Positions 20,763 to 30,581 of a stretch of DNA of 64,000 bases are shown here, piece after piece. Source of the DNA: Aureimonas sp. Leaf427 (GTDB lineage Bacteria > Pseudomonadota > Alphaproteobacteria > Rhizobiales > Rhizobiaceae); contig NZ_LMQW01000023.1 of NCBI RefSeq assembly GCF_001425485.1, positions 124,457 through 188,456 of the forward strand, in the 5' to 3' direction. The notes beneath the pieces are model-generated. The model made no database searches. It was not told where the DNA came from and worked only from the letters and a program-made list of their open reading frames with translations. The translations under genes were made by a program, and so were the position numbers. The first letter of the stretch is position 1. Each line of letters starts with the position of its first letter.

Positions 20763-21630
20763 CAGCCGGTTGGACCTGAACGGCGGCGTCATTGCGCGCC
20801 GCCGTCTTCGCCTCGATCCAGAGAGCCTCCATCGTTTCCAGGTCGGCCGCTTCGAGGCTCGATCCGCGCCGCTGGAGTTCGGTTTCGATATGGCCGAAGC
20901 GCTGGCGGAACTTCGCGACGGTGCGACGGAGCGCGGCCTCGGCGTCGATCTCGTGAAACCGTGCCACGTTGACGAGCGTGAAGAGCACGTCGCCGAACTC
21001 GTCCTCCATGTGGTCGGTATCGCCGGCCGCCAAGGCTTCGTCGAACTCGTCGAGTTCCTCGATCAGCTTCCGGCGGATGTCGCTCGCATCGTCCCAATCG
21101 AACCCTACCTTCGCGGCCTTCTGCTGGACCTTCAAGGCGAGCGTCAGCGCCGGAAAGGCCGGCGAGACGCCGCCGAGCAGGCCGCTCGGCTCGGCACCGC
21201 CGCCCCAGCTATCTCGCGCGCCGCGCAGGCGACGGCGCTCCGCGCGCTCGGCCTTTTCCTCCGCCTTGATGCGCTCCCACTGGTCTTTCGCCGAGCGTGC
21301 CGAACGCGCGGTCTCGTCGCCGAAGACATGTGGGTGTCGCCGGACCATCTTGGTGGTGATGCGCTCGACGACGTCGCCGAAGGCGAAGAGCCCGGCTTCT
21401 TCGGCCAGCTGCGCGTGATAGACGACCTGCAGCAGGAGATCGCCGAGCTCCTCGCAGAGATCCTCGGCATCCCGGCGCTCGATCGCGTCGGCGACCTCGT
21501 AGGCTTCCTCGACCGTGTAAGGCGCGATCGTCTGGAAGGACTGCTCGATATCCCAGGGACAGCCTGTCTCGGGATCGCGCAGCGCGGCCATGATCTCGAT
21601 CAGCCGCTCGACGTTTCGCGAGGCTTCCAT
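20755..21630 (-). CDS. mazG: Nucleoside triphosphate pyrophosphohydrolase MazG
   Basis: Hydrolyses (d)NTPs to monophosphates and is linked to nucleotide sanitation and (p)ppGpp control. It shows two tandem MazG domains: the first opens with LRDPETGCPWDIEQSFQTI and has the metal-binding EEAYEV...EELGDLLLQVVYHA pattern; the second has RRKLIEELDEF and EDEFGDVLFTLVNVAR. At 291 aa it is slightly longer than E. coli MazG. ATG 21630 has GGAG 7 bases ahead; an in-frame ATG at 21654 is an alternative. Neighbouring hflX converges. Confidence 0.93.
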   Translation of the reverse strand: MEASRNVERLIEIMAALRDPETGCPWDIEQSFQTIAPYTVEEAYEVADAIERRDAEDLCEELGDLLLQVVYHAQLAEEAGLFAFGDVVERITTKMVRRHPHVFGDETARSARSAKDQWERIKAEEKAERAERRRLRGARDSWGGGAEPSGLLGGVSPAFPALTLALKVQQKAAKVGFDWDDASDIRRKLIEELDEFDEALAAGDTDHMEDEFGDVLFTLVNVARFHEIDAEAALRRTVAKFRQRFGHIETELQRRGSSLEAADLETMEALWIEAKTAARNDAAVQVQPAVS

Positions 21631-22274
21631 CCGCAGGCTCCGTTCCGTTCGCATCCGCACGCCATCGCTTAAGCCCGGGCATGGCGAGCCGCAACGTTCA
21701 TCTCGGCGGACGTCGCGCAATCGAGCCCGACGGCGCTCGCACGCCCATCGCGCGCTGTGTGTCGCCGAACGCACAAAGGCAGAGGCACGTCGCCGACATT
21801 GGGGAGATCGAAACACATCGTCGGCACAAAGAGGGACAGTGCCTCCGCATCTTTGATGCGGTGACCAGACAGGAACGAACACGAGACCCTCTTCTCCAAC
21901 CTCACCCCATATGTTCCATAATGTATATTATGCAACTGTCTCTCGTGTGATCCTGATCCAGTCCCCTGCTTAGTTGGCAAAGAAGGCCATTTCGAGCGGC
22001 TCTCCATGGGTTCGATCGATTGGGCTTGTTGGAATGCGCACTGGAAGAAACTGGAGAGCCGTGCGGAGGTGCCCGCTCCGTCCTTCGCCGTCCGCTGCGG
22101 AGTGTCGCTCTTGCCGGATATGGCGAACTGCATGTCATGCCGACGAGCTCAGCTCGATGAGATGGGAGCTTTTCGAACGATCAGGCCATCCGTCTGCCGG
22201 CCGACGCTTTCAGCTCGCTTGCTGCCCTCGAACACGCTCGGGCACGCCATCGCAGCGTTCGGCGGTGTTTCGCC
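21631..22274. other. Intergenic region between mazG and the MBL-fold gene
   Basis: About 640 bases without a recognisable gene; open frames here have unlikely compositions and no family resemblance. It contains an AT-rich patch near 21905-21950 with a perfect palindrome, CATAAT-GTAT-ATTATG (21917-21932), unusual in this GC-rich context. It also lies upstream of mazG, so could hold the mazG promoter and an operator. Confidence 0.4.
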
Positions 22275-23084
22275 TCAGTCGATCGGAAACTCGATTTCCA
22301 GGCCGTCATAGGCTGGCCGGATGTGGCTCGGCAGATCGCGGCAGAGCGTCTCGTAATCCAGCGGCGTATGCATATGGGTCAGCGTCGCTTCGGGCACGCC
22401 GAGCCGCTCGATCCAGTCCAGCGCCTGCTCGACCGACAGATGGCTCGGATGGCGCTTGTACTGGAGCGCATCGATGACGATGTGCCGGGCGCCCGAAATG
22501 GCCGAAATCGCCGGATCGGGAAAATGGCTGACATCGCTCGCATAGACGATCGGACCGCAGCGCAGGCCGAGCGAGGTGATCGAGCCATGGATCTGGCGGA
22601 ACGGCAGAATCTCCAGCGGCCCGCCCGGCCCGTCCACGCGAACCGGAATATATTCCTCCATCGGAACATGCCGGACGATCGATGGGTAGTCGCTTTTTTC
22701 AGGCCTGTGAAAACAGTATCGGAAGGCTTCGACCACGCGTTCATAGGTCGGCGTGTCCGCGTGAACGGGAATGCGCTCGTGCTGTTCGAGCATGAAGCCG
22801 CGCAGATCGTCGAGGCCGTGGGTGTGGTCTGCATGGGGATGGGTCAGGATGACCGCGTCGATGCGCGAGACCCGCCCGGCCAGCATCTGCTCGCGGAAAT
22901 CCGGGCCGCAATCGTAGACGACGGTCGTCGTGCCGCTCATCGAGATCCGCTGCAGCATGGCGGAGGCGCGCCTGCGCCGGTTGCGCGGGTTCGTGGGGTC
23001 GCAGGCGCCCCAGTCGCCCGTGATGCGGGGCACGCCCGGCGACGAGGAGCAGCCGAGAATCGTCAGCCGCAGGAGGTCGCTCAC
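22275..23084 (-). CDS. Metallo-beta-lactamase-fold hydrolase (PhnP/YcbX-type)
   Basis: A 269-residue MBL-fold metal-dependent hydrolase. The metal-binding motif is HPHADHTHGLDD, and the N-terminus (LTILGCSSSPGVPRITGDWGACDP) is the signature of the small PhnP-like phosphodiesterase group that accompanies TatD. Further metal ligands are suggested by ASDVSHFPD and THMHTP. The substrate is unknown; PhnP itself is a cyclic phosphodiesterase. The GTG start at 23084 overlaps the tatD stop (GTGA), so the pair is translationally coupled, a common alphaproteobacterial metG-tatD-MBL layout. Confidence 0.85.
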   Translation of the reverse strand: MSDLLRLTILGCSSSPGVPRITGDWGACDPTNPRNRRRRASAMLQRISMSGTTTVVYDCGPDFREQMLAGRVSRIDAVILTHPHADHTHGLDDLRGFMLEQHERIPVHADTPTYERVVEAFRYCFHRPEKSDYPSIVRHVPMEEYIPVRVDGPGGPLEILPFRQIHGSITSLGLRCGPIVYASDVSHFPDPAISAISGARHIVIDALQYKRHPSHLSVEQALDWIERLGVPEATLTHMHTPLDYETLCRDLPSHIRPAYDGLEIEFPID

Positions 23085-23890
23085 GCCGCGGCCTTCGTCC
23101 GGCGCGGATCGGGCACCTTGGAAAAGAGGCGGAAGAAGTTGTCCGACGTGGCGGCCGCCAGCGTGTCCAAATCGACGCCTTTCACGGCCGCGAGAACCTC
23201 GGCGGTCTGGCGGACATAGGCGGGCTCGTTGCGCTTGCCGCGGTTCGGCATCGGCGCGAGGTACGGCGCGTCGGTCTCGACGAGCAGCCGGTCGAGGGGC
23301 ACGGATGCCGCGATCTCGCGCAGCGCATCCGACTTCTTGAAGGTGAGAATGCCGGAAAAGGACACGGTGCCGCCGAGCGCGATGCCGGTCTCGGCCAGCG
23401 CCGGTCCGGAGGAGAAACAGTGGAGAATGAACGGGAAGGCGCCCTTCTCCGTCTCGGCCTCCAGAATGCGCCGCATGTCGTCGTCGGCATCGCGAGCATG
23501 GATGACCAGCGGCAGGCCCGTCTCGCGGGCGGCCGCGATATGGCGCAGGAAGACGGATGTCTGCACCTCGGGCGAGGCCTTGTCGTAGAAATAGTCGAGC
23601 CCGGCCTCGCCGATCCCGACGATCTTGCTCCGCTCCGCCCAGCGAACGAGCTCCGCAGTCAGCACGTCGGGCTCTTCGGCGGCGCTGTTCGGATGGGTCC
23701 CGACGGTCGCATAGACGCCGGGATAGGCCTCGGTCAGAGCGATCAGGCTCTCGATCCGGGCGACGCGGGTCGAGATCGTGAGAATCGTCCCGATGCCGGC
23801 GGCGCCCGCCCGCTCCACGATCGCGTCGCGCTCTTCCGAAAAATCGGGAAAATCGAGATGGCAATGGCTGTCGACGAGGAAGAGGCTCAT
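23081..23890 (-). CDS. TatD-family metal-dependent deoxyribonuclease
   Basis: TIM-barrel amidohydrolase-fold nuclease; homologues degrade DNA 3'-5' and may act in repair or quality control. Motifs: DSHCHLDFP at the N-terminus, GIGEAGLDYFYD, VIHARDADDDM, HCFSSGP, and ETDAPYLAPMPNRGKRNEP near the C-terminus, giving the full metal ligand set. Length 269 aa is normal. ATG 23890 matches the family start; an in-frame ATG at 23905 would add five residues. Downstream MBL gene overlaps by 4 bases. Confidence 0.9.
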   Translation of the reverse strand: MSLFLVDSHCHLDFPDFSEERDAIVERAGAAGIGTILTISTRVARIESLIALTEAYPGVYATVGTHPNSAAEEPDVLTAELVRWAERSKIVGIGEAGLDYFYDKASPEVQTSVFLRHIAAARETGLPLVIHARDADDDMRRILEAETEKGAFPFILHCFSSGPALAETGIALGGTVSFSGILTFKKSDALREIAASVPLDRLLVETDAPYLAPMPNRGKRNEPAYVRQTAEVLAAVKGVDLDTLAAATSDNFFRLFSKVPDPRRTKAAA

Positions 23891-24152
23891 GGGAGATCGA
23901 TCCATGAGAGCGCCGTGGGTCCTGAGGGACTCACGAGGGACGCTCTGTCGTTTGGGTTCGGGAGCATCGGTCTCCGATGGGGCGGGTCCGCCCGATCGGA
24001 GCATGCTCTCATGCGATGGCTCGCGGCGACCGGATGGCGCGGCGCCGCGAACCCTCATCTCGTTTCGCCGGAGATAGCGCATCGCAGCGCGGCGAACCAG
24101 TGCGGCGCCCCCTGCCCGCGTTCCTCTGCAGCGGCTTTCTCCCGCGAGGCGG

Positions 24153-25700
24153 TTACGGGGCGCTTGCCTCCGGTTCGACGATGCGCGGGAAGATCGCGCT
24201 CGGCGCGGGCATGGCGCGGCCGGGCACGAGCGCGATGTCGGGCGTCAGCTCCGTGAAGCTGCGCTCGGTCTCGGCGACGCCGAGAATGTCGAGCAGCTTG
24301 CCCGTCGCCGCCGGCATGATCGGCTGGAGCAGGATCGCGACCCGGCGCAGGGTCTCGGCCGTCACGTAGAGGACGGTGCCCATGCGTGCCATGTCGGTCT
24401 TGCGCAGCGCCCAGGGCTCCTGCGCCGCGAAATAGCGGTTGGCGTCGGCGACGGAGGCCATGATCGGCGCGAGCATGGCATGCAGCTCCTGCCGGTCGAT
24501 CGCCTCGCGGGCGCGGCGCAAAAGATCGGCCGTCGTCGCCAGCATCGTGGCATCTGCCTCCGTGAAGGCGCCGGGCTGCGGCACCACGCCGTCCAGATGC
24601 TTGGCGATCATCGAGAGCGAGCGCTGCGCGAGATTGCCGAGATCGTTGGCGAGTTCGGAATTGGCGCGGTTGACGATCGCCTCGTGCGAATAGTTGCCGT
24701 CCTGGCCGAAGGGCACCTCGCGCAGAAGGAAGTAGCGCAGGGGATCGAGCCCGTAGGTCTCGACCAGCGAGAACGGATCGATGACGTTGCCGACCGATTT
24801 CGACATCTTCTCTCCGCGATTGAAGAGAAAGCCGTGGGCGAAGACGCGCTTGGGCAGCGGCAGTCCAGCCGACATGAGGAAGGCCGGCCAGTAGACGGCG
24901 TGGAAGCGGACGATGTCCTTGCCGATGACGTGGAGATCCGCCGGCCAGAAGGCGCTGCGCTCGCCGCCGTCGAGATAGCCGGTCGCCGTCAGATAGTTCG
25001 TGAGCGCGTCGACCCAGACGTACATGACGTGCCGCTCGTCGCCGGGCACGGGAATGCCCCAGTCGAAGGTCGTGCGCGACACGGAGAGATCGCGCAGGCC
25101 CGATTTGACGAAGGAGACGATCTCGTTGCGCCGTTCGGCCGGGCCGACGAAATCCGCCTCGGCCTCGTAGAGCGCGAGCAGCCGATCCTGAAAGGCGGAG
25201 AGACGGAAGAAGTAGCTCTCCTCCTCCATCCAGGTCACGGGCGCCCCCTGCGGGCCATAGCGAATGCCGTCCGGGCGAAGCTCCGTCTCGTCCTCGGCGA
25301 AATAGGCCTCGTCCCGCACGGAGTACCAGCCGGCGTAGGAATCCTTGTAGATGTCCCCCGCCTCCAGCATCCGCGTCCAGATGGCCTGGCTCGCGGCGTG
25401 ATGGCGCGGCTCGGTGGTGCGGATGAAGTCGTCGTTGGAACTGCCGAGCACCTTGCCCATCTCGCGGAAGACCTCGGCATTGCGGTCCGCGAGCTCGCGA
25501 ACCTCGATGCCCTGGTCGCGCGCCGTCTGCAGCATCTTGATGCCGTGCTCGTCGGTGCCCGTCAGGAAGAACACGTCGTATCCGTCGAGCCGCTTGAACC
25601 GGGCGATCGCGTCGGTCGCGATCAGCTCGTAGGCGTGGCCGATATGCGGCCGACCGTTCGGATAGGAGATGGCAGTGGTGATGTAGAAACGTTCGGCCAT
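24153..25700 (-). CDS. metG: Methionyl-tRNA synthetase
   Basis: Class I aminoacyl-tRNA synthetase charging both initiator and elongator tRNA-Met. HIGH motif in [15 protein letters not shown] in [14 protein letters not shown], and the anticodon-binding helical domain in the C-terminal 150 residues. At 515 aa it lacks the C-terminal EMAP/tRNA-binding extension, and no CXXC zinc knuckle is visible in the connective peptide, consistent with the short zinc-free alphaproteobacterial type. ATG 25700 ([16 protein letters not shown]) is the family start. It is the enzyme that would have to charge the element-borne tRNA-fMet at 37.6 kb. Confidence 0.95.
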   Translation of the reverse strand: MAERFYITTAISYPNGRPHIGHAYELIATDAIARFKRLDGYDVFFLTGTDEHGIKMLQTARDQGIEVRELADRNAEVFREMGKVLGSSNDDFIRTTEPRHHAASQAIWTRMLEAGDIYKDSYAGWYSVRDEAYFAEDETELRPDGIRYGPQGAPVTWMEEESYFFRLSAFQDRLLALYEAEADFVGPAERRNEIVSFVKSGLRDLSVSRTTFDWGIPVPGDERHVMYVWVDALTNYLTATGYLDGGERSAFWPADLHVIGKDIVRFHAVYWPAFLMSAGLPLPKRVFAHGFLFNRGEKMSKSVGNVIDPFSLVETYGLDPLRYFLLREVPFGQDGNYSHEAIVNRANSELANDLGNLAQRSLSMIAKHLDGVVPQPGAFTEADATMLATTADLLRRAREAIDRQELHAMLAPIMASVADANRYFAAQEPWALRKTDMARMGTVLYVTAETLRRVAILLQPIMPAATGKLLDILGVAETERSFTELTPDIALVPGRAMPAPSAIFPRIVEPEASAP

Positions 25701-25824
25701 GCTGGCTTTCGACAAGGGTTCGCGTTCGGGAGCGTGACCGCCTTCGCCGAGATAAAGCATCGCGCGCAACGGCTCAATCCGTTCGCTGACCTCACGGGCC
25801 TTCGGATCACGCCGCGCGGCAGGG

Positions 25825-26856
25825 TCAACCCGCCGCCCGCTCCTCGTAGAGCCGTGCGAAGAAGGTCAGCAGCATCTGCTTGCGGTCGAGATTGAAGGCT
25901 GCGCCCTCGCGGAGCCTTGAACTTTCCGCGCTCCAGAGGCGCGAGAGGCCGGCCGCGCGGTCGAGGTCGCCGGCCGCCAAGTGAGCTTCCGCCTCAGCCC
26001 CGAGCCGGCGGAAGAGACCCGCCAGCGAAAGCTCCAGCGCGGTCTCCCGCCCCTTCTGCGTCAGCCCGTCGGCCAAGGCGTGGATGGCGGGCCAGTCCGC
26101 CTCGGGGCGGCTCCAGATCGTCTCGATGCGAGCCTCGAAATCGAGCCCGCCGCTCGCCAGGAGCGAGGCGGCGGTTCGCACGCTGCCCGCGGCGAGCGGC
26201 AGGACGGAGCGGATTTCCGTCTCGGTCACATCGAGGCCGAGCCCGAGAAGCACTTGTTCGAGCGCATCCGGCGCCAGCGGGTCGAAGCGCAGGAGCCGAC
26301 AGCGCGAGCGGATGGTCGGCAGAAGCCGCCCCGGCAAGTGGTTCGTTATGAGGAAGAGCGACCGGGCCGGCGGTTCTTCCAAAATCTTCAGAAGCGCGTT
26401 CGCGGCATTCCGGTTCATGTCGTCGGCGGGATCGACGATGGCGATGCGCCATTGCCCGCCGGAGGTCGTGGCCTGGAAGAAGCGGTTCAGCCGCCGGATC
26501 TCCTCCACGGTGATCTGGGTCTTGAAGCCCGGCGTGCGCTCGTTGGCGGGACGCGTCAGATGAATGAGGTTGGGGTGGCTCCCCTGCGCCACCTGCCGGT
26601 CCACACCGTCCCCACCGGGCACGAGGTCCGCCTCGGAATCGTAGCCGAGAAGCCGGCGGGCGAAGGCGAAGGCGGCGGTCGCCTTGCCGATGCCGCGCGG
26701 GCCCTGGAACAGCCAGGCGTGATGAACCCGCCCGCTGGCCTCAGCCGCCAGAAGCTCGCCCCAGGCCGTGTCCTGCCCCAGCACACGACGCGCCGAGGAC
26801 GGCGGCGCGACGCCCTCGATCGTGTCGTGCTCCTCGGCGACCTCGATCGCGCTCAA
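25825..26856 (-). CDS. holB: DNA polymerase III delta' subunit
   Basis: Clamp-loader subunit that opens the beta sliding clamp together with delta and gamma/tau. The AAA+ fold shows a P-loop-like [12 protein letters not shown] (the usual Thr/Ser after GK is Ala, typical of the non-hydrolysing delta'), then [32 protein letters not shown] and RSRCRLLRF, the SRC-motif equivalent. The preferred start is TTG at 26856, overlapping the tmk stop as TTGA and giving 343 aa; a longer reading lies inside tmk. Part of the tmk-holB-metG-tatD order common in alphaproteobacteria. Confidence 0.9.
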   Translation of the reverse strand: MSAIEVAEEHDTIEGVAPPSSARRVLGQDTAWGELLAAEASGRVHHAWLFQGPRGIGKATAAFAFARRLLGYDSEADLVPGGDGVDRQVAQGSHPNLIHLTRPANERTPGFKTQITVEEIRRLNRFFQATTSGGQWRIAIVDPADDMNRNAANALLKILEEPPARSLFLITNHLPGRLLPTIRSRCRLLRFDPLAPDALEQVLLGLGLDVTETEIRSVLPLAAGSVRTAASLLASGGLDFEARIETIWSRPEADWPAIHALADGLTQKGRETALELSLAGLFRRLGAEAEAHLAAGDLDRAAGLSRLWSAESSRLREGAAFNLDRKQMLLTFFARLYEERAAG

Positions 26857-27536
26857 GGCGTGGCCGGCGCGCTGGCGCTGGTCTGGCGGCCCTTCGTCTC
26901 CAGCCGGCGGCATTCCAGCCGCTCGCCGACGATGAAGCGGATCTCGCGCGCGATCTCGTCCGCCGGCCGGGCGGCATCGACGACGACGCAGCGGCCGGGT
27001 TCGGAAACGGCGATGGCGAGGAAGGCCCGCCGGCGCTCGGTGTGCAGCGCCAGCCCCTCCGCCTCGAACCGATCGGCAACCTCCGCGCCGCGCCGCTTGG
27101 CCGCGCGCGCGAGGCCTTCGACGGGATCGATATCGAGAAGGATCGTCAGATCGGGATAGAGCCCGGCGATCGTCGCGGCCTCCAGCGTTTCGATCAGGGC
27201 CTCGTCCCGGCCGCCGAGACCCTGGTAGACGCGCGTCGAATCGTGGAACCGGTCGCAGAGGACGATGCGGCCGGCCTCGAGCGCGGGACGGATCAGCGTC
27301 TCCACATGGTCCGAGCGGGCGGCGGCGAACAGCAGCGTTTCGATCTCTTCGCCCAGAGCCTTGGCGGCGCCGGAGAGAATGACGTGCCGGAGCGCGTCGG
27401 CGCCCGGCGTGCCGCCGGGCTCGCGGGTCGTCACGACCGTCGAGCCATCCGCGCGAAGCGCCTCCGCCAGCCGGGCGATCTGCGTGGTCTTGCCGCTGCC
27501 CTCGCCGCCTTCGAAGGTGATGAAGAAGCCGATCAT
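26853..27536 (-). CDS. tmk: Thymidylate kinase
   Basis: Phosphorylates dTMP to dTDP. P-loop [11 protein letters not shown] at residues 8-18, the dTMP-binding DR motif in [13 protein letters not shown], and the LID region [12 protein letters not shown]. Length 227 aa is slightly long because of the C-terminal Arg/Thr-rich tail. ATG 27536 gives [10 protein letters not shown], the usual start. Coupled to holB by a 4-base overlap, with the dac gene ending 19 bases upstream. Confidence 0.95.
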   Translation of the reverse strand: MIGFFITFEGGEGSGKTTQIARLAEALRADGSTVVTTREPGGTPGADALRHVILSGAAKALGEEIETLLFAAARSDHVETLIRPALEAGRIVLCDRFHDSTRVYQGLGGRDEALIETLEAATIAGLYPDLTILLDIDPVEGLARAAKRRGAEVADRFEAEGLALHTERRRAFLAIAVSEPGRCVVVDAARPADEIAREIRFIVGERLECRRLETKGRQTSASAPATP

Positions 27537-27555
27537 GGCCGCACCTGAAGCGCCG

Positions 27556-28743
27556 TCAAAGCGCGCGAATCCAGCCGAAGGCCAGTTCGCGCGCCGCGCC
27601 CATGGCGCGCGATGCGAACGTGCCCTGCTCCACCGCGGTCGCGGCGAAGAGATCGGCGGAGAGACTCTCGCGCCCGTCGATGAGGATGGACAGGCGGCCG
27701 ATCTTCTGGCCGGCCTCGACCGGCGCCAGAAGCGGCCCGTCATAGACGAATTCGGCCTTCACGGCGTCCTCTCGCTCCTTCGGCACATAGACGACGATCG
27801 GTTCGTGCGTCTCCACGGGAACGTTCGAGACGACGCCGCCATAGACGCTCGCCGCGCCGAACGGCGTCTTGGCGGCGAAGAGTTCGGCGCGCTCGAACGT
27901 GTCGTTCGACCAGTCGAGCAGCCGGCGCGCCTCCTCGGTGCGATCCTTGATGCTGTCGAGACCGCCGAGCGCGAGGAAGGTCTTGCGCCCTGCCCGGTCC
28001 GTCACGCCCATCAGCGAATAGCCGGATGCCTCGGTGTAGCCCGTGCCCATGCCGGTCGCGCCGATCCCCATGGCCAGGAGCGGATTGCGGTTGCGCTGGA
28101 AGATCTTGTTCCACTCGAAGGAAGGCTCGGCGTAGATCGCGTAGAAATTCGGGTGATGCTCCTCGATATGGCGCGCGAGCGTCACGAGATCGCGGGCGGT
28201 GACGCTCTGCCCCTCCGCCGGAAGCCCGGACGGATTGACGAAGTGCGAACCGGCAAGGCCAAGCGTTTTCGCCGCCTCGTTCATCAGCCCGGCGAACCCC
28301 GGCTCCGACCCGGCCATTCCCTCCGCGATGATGATCGTTGCATCGTTCGCGGCCTGGACGATCGTGCCGCGGATCAGCGCATCGAGCGGAACGCTGGAGT
28401 TCAGCCCGGCGAACATGGTGGAGGTGCCGGAGGGCGCGCCGCCCGTGCGCCAGGCGTGTTCGCTGACGGGAAAGGTCTGGTCGAGCGACAGCTTGCCCGC
28501 TTCGAGCGCCTCGAAGACGACCTCCATGGTCATGAGCTTGGCGAGAGAGGCCGGCGGAAACGGCGCGGCGGCATCCTTCTCGAAGAGAACGGCCCCGGTC
28601 TCGCCGTCGACGATCAGCGCCTGACGCGCCTTGGTCTCCACCGGCGCGGAGGCACGGTCGGCCGCAGCGGCAGCCGAGACGAGCGCCGCGGGCGAAAGCG
28701 AGAGGCAGATCGCAGCGGCCAGCGCCGTCGTCACACGCCGCAT
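27556..28743 (-). CDS. PBP5-family D,D-carboxypeptidase-like protein with altered SXN and KTG motifs
   Basis: Exported penicillin-binding-protein-5-type serine peptidase, predicted to trim peptidoglycan stem peptides. A signal peptide (residues 1-27, hydrophobic [22 protein letters not shown]) leads to the peptidase S11 domain with the catalytic tetrad Ser-Leu-Ala-Lys ([10 protein letters not shown]). The second motif, normally Ser-X-Asn, reads Ala-Ala-Asn (VQAANDATI), and the third, normally Lys-Thr-Gly, reads Gly-Thr-Gly ([12 protein letters not shown]). A PBP5 C-terminal beta-domain and an amphipathic tail ([15 protein letters not shown]) follow. Activity is therefore in doubt. ATG 28743 follows AGGGGT; length 395 aa. 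Confidence 0.85.
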   Translation of the reverse strand: MRRVTTALAAAICLSLSPAALVSAAAAADRASAPVETKARQALIVDGETGAVLFEKDAAAPFPPASLAKLMTMEVVFEALEAGKLSLDQTFPVSEHAWRTGGAPSGTSTMFAGLNSSVPLDALIRGTIVQAANDATIIIAEGMAGSEPGFAGLMNEAAKTLGLAGSHFVNPSGLPAEGQSVTARDLVTLARHIEEHHPNFYAIYAEPSFEWNKIFQRNRNPLLAMGIGATGMGTGYTEASGYSLMGVTDRAGRKTFLALGGLDSIKDRTEEARRLLDWSNDTFERAELFAAKTPFGAASVYGGVVSNVPVETHEPIVVYVPKEREDAVKAEFVYDGPLLAPVEAGQKIGRLSILIDGRESLSADLFAATAVEQGTFASRAMGAARELAFGWIRAL

Positions 28744-28911
28744 CGAAGACCCCTGCCCCTTCGAAGCCGGTTCGAAACCAGACGTTCTTGGATAACCGAC
28801 CATGTCATGGAGATAGCCGCACCGATGAAGCGCCGCAACGGCCGAAGGCCTCGCTGCACCGGCATTTGCAGGCGCCGAGACCCCACCGGCTGCGATGCGG
28901 CCGGTCGGTCG

Positions 28912-30126
28912 TCAGTCGCGCAGAACGAAGGCGTCGGAAGCGCCGGCCTGCCAGAGCTGGGCGAGAAGCGCGTCGGCGTCTTCGGAGGGCTTCAGGTCGA
29001 GCGCGAGGGTGGCGGCGCCACCGGCCGGATCGGCATCGGCGACGAGCTTGCCGTGTCCCTTGGCGAGATCGCGGATCGCGGCGACGAGAGCGGCATCCGT
29101 TATCGCGCCGATCTCGATACGCTCGCCCTTGCGCAGCGTCGCCGTGGCGCGGGAGGCCAGCGTGTCGAGCGCGCCGGCGGCGCCGCCGAACTTCGGCGCT
29201 TCGGCGAAGGAGCTGACGACCAGAGGCTGGATGCGCTGGCGGGCGGCGGGCTTGGGCACGATCGCGCCGATGCCTGGCTCCGAGCGGGCGGCCTGTCCGA
29301 TGATCGAGCCGACGGTGACCTCGTCGATCGTCGCGGGCTGGGTCTGGAGGACCGCGTCGGGGCGCACGCCCGGCAGGTCCGGCGAGGCGACCTTGCGGGT
29401 CATGGCGGGGAAGCGCGGGGCACGCTCCTCGTTCATCGCGACCATCACGCCGGAGGGAAGGCCGCTATCGATGGCGCGCACGTTGCCGGGGTGGTAGCTC
29501 GCCATCAGCATCTTGGTGTCGTCGCCTTCGAGGGGCGCCCGACCGGCATACTCGACCTTGATCTCGCCGATGCCGTCCTGCTTGTAGCCGAGAAGTTCGG
29601 CGGCCTTGGAGGAGAGGTCCATCACGCGGCCTTCGTGATAGGGGCCGCGATCGTTGACGCGAACCGTGATCTCGCTGCCGTTCTTGAGGTTCGTCACCTT
29701 GGCATAGGACGGGAGCGGAAAGGTCGGGTGCGCGGCGGAGAGGCCGAACATGTCGTAGACCTCACCGTTGGCGGTGAGCCGGCCGTGGAAGCTGGAGCCG
29801 TACCAGGAGGCCTCGCCGGTCTTCACGTAGCCCGGCTCTTCCTTGGGATAGTACCACTTGCCGCGCACCTTGTAGGGCTTGCCCACCTGATCGCGCCCGC
29901 CGCCCTTGCGGACGATGCGCTTGTTGGTAACGCGCGGGCTGGCGGAAACGCCGAACTCCTTGGACGAGAACGACTCGTTGGGATCGGAATGAATGATGTC
30001 GTCGGCGCCGCCCCCGTGGGTCGAGGAGCCCGACTGGCAACCGGAAACCGAAACGCCGGCAATGACGAGCATCGACAGAGCGATGCGGCGGCCGACTTTT
30101 CCTCCGGCAGTCATCATGCGTTTCAT
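28912..30126 (-). CDS. rlpA: RlpA-family septal-ring lipoprotein (lytic transglycosylase-like)
   Basis: A 404-residue lipoprotein with lipobox VSGC near residue 30, hence outer-membrane anchored. The central double-psi beta-barrel is unmistakable: TGEASWYGSSFHGRLTANGE, MFGLSAAHPTFPLPSYAKVTNL, and VRVNDRGPYHEGRVMDLS with the conserved Asp of RlpA transglycosylases. The C-terminal 80 residues (ATATLRKGERIEIGAITDAALVAAI to SDAFVLRD) resemble a SPOR domain that binds denuded septal glycan. It sits upstream of the dac-like gene with 168 bases between; both act on peptidoglycan. Confidence 0.9.
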   Translation of the reverse strand: MKRMMTAGGKVGRRIALSMLVIAGVSVSGCQSGSSTHGGGADDIIHSDPNESFSSKEFGVSASPRVTNKRIVRKGGGRDQVGKPYKVRGKWYYPKEEPGYVKTGEASWYGSSFHGRLTANGEVYDMFGLSAAHPTFPLPSYAKVTNLKNGSEITVRVNDRGPYHEGRVMDLSSKAAELLGYKQDGIGEIKVEYAGRAPLEGDDTKMLMASYHPGNVRAIDSGLPSGVMVAMNEERAPRFPAMTRKVASPDLPGVRPDAVLQTQPATIDEVTVGSIIGQAARSEPGIGAIVPKPAARQRIQPLVVSSFAEAPKFGGAAGALDTLASRATATLRKGERIEIGAITDAALVAAIRDLAKGHGKLVADADPAGGAATLALDLKPSEDADALLAQLWQAGASDAFVLRD

Positions 30127-30581
30127 TCCCCGGCTTCGGAAACGGCGCCCTGCGGCCGCTCCTCCCCATCCCTGTCGCCTCTAAAGGTAAACAGTCTCTT
30201 AATTCACGGGCAATGCGCCCTTCCCGGCCTGGACGCCCGCCACATTGCGGTCGAATGATTGACTGTGTCGTCGATGCAACAAAGAGGGGCCGGCGAGGAA
30301 GGGGGAAGCAGTCGTCCGGTTGGGACAGGCGCCAGGACGGTCGATCGAAGCCCTAAACCGCCTAGACTTCGGCGAATCTATCGCCGACGGCAGCTCAGTC
30401 GAGGATGTGGCAAATACCGTTCGGATCGGTCGAAGCACTGTGGCGCGATCACATTCTGGCCTTATTTCGACCGCGAGATCGCCGTAAGATTTTCGTCGAT
30501 CACGTTTTGTTACAAGCACCCTTTCGGGGCCGGCACGCGGGTCAAATTGCAAGACTCGTGCTTCGTCCCCTCCGTGGGTGC
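30127..30581. other. Intergenic region with a possible helix-turn-helix relic
   Basis: No intact gene. On the plus strand, frame beginning 30278 and stopping at 30482, the reading RSIEALNRLDFGESIADGSS is followed by VEDVANTVRIGRSTVARS, which resembles the C-terminal HTH of resolvases and Hin-type recombinases. No start codon or rest of the protein is present, so at most this is a fragment. The rlpA promoter should also lie here, reading leftwards. Confidence 0.3.

Noticed and set aside
21974-22477. Plus-strand open frames of 100-170 codons overlapping the MBL-gene 3' end
   Set aside because: They run through the mazG-MBL gap and into the opposite strand of a recognised gene, have no plausible start signal and no family resemblance.
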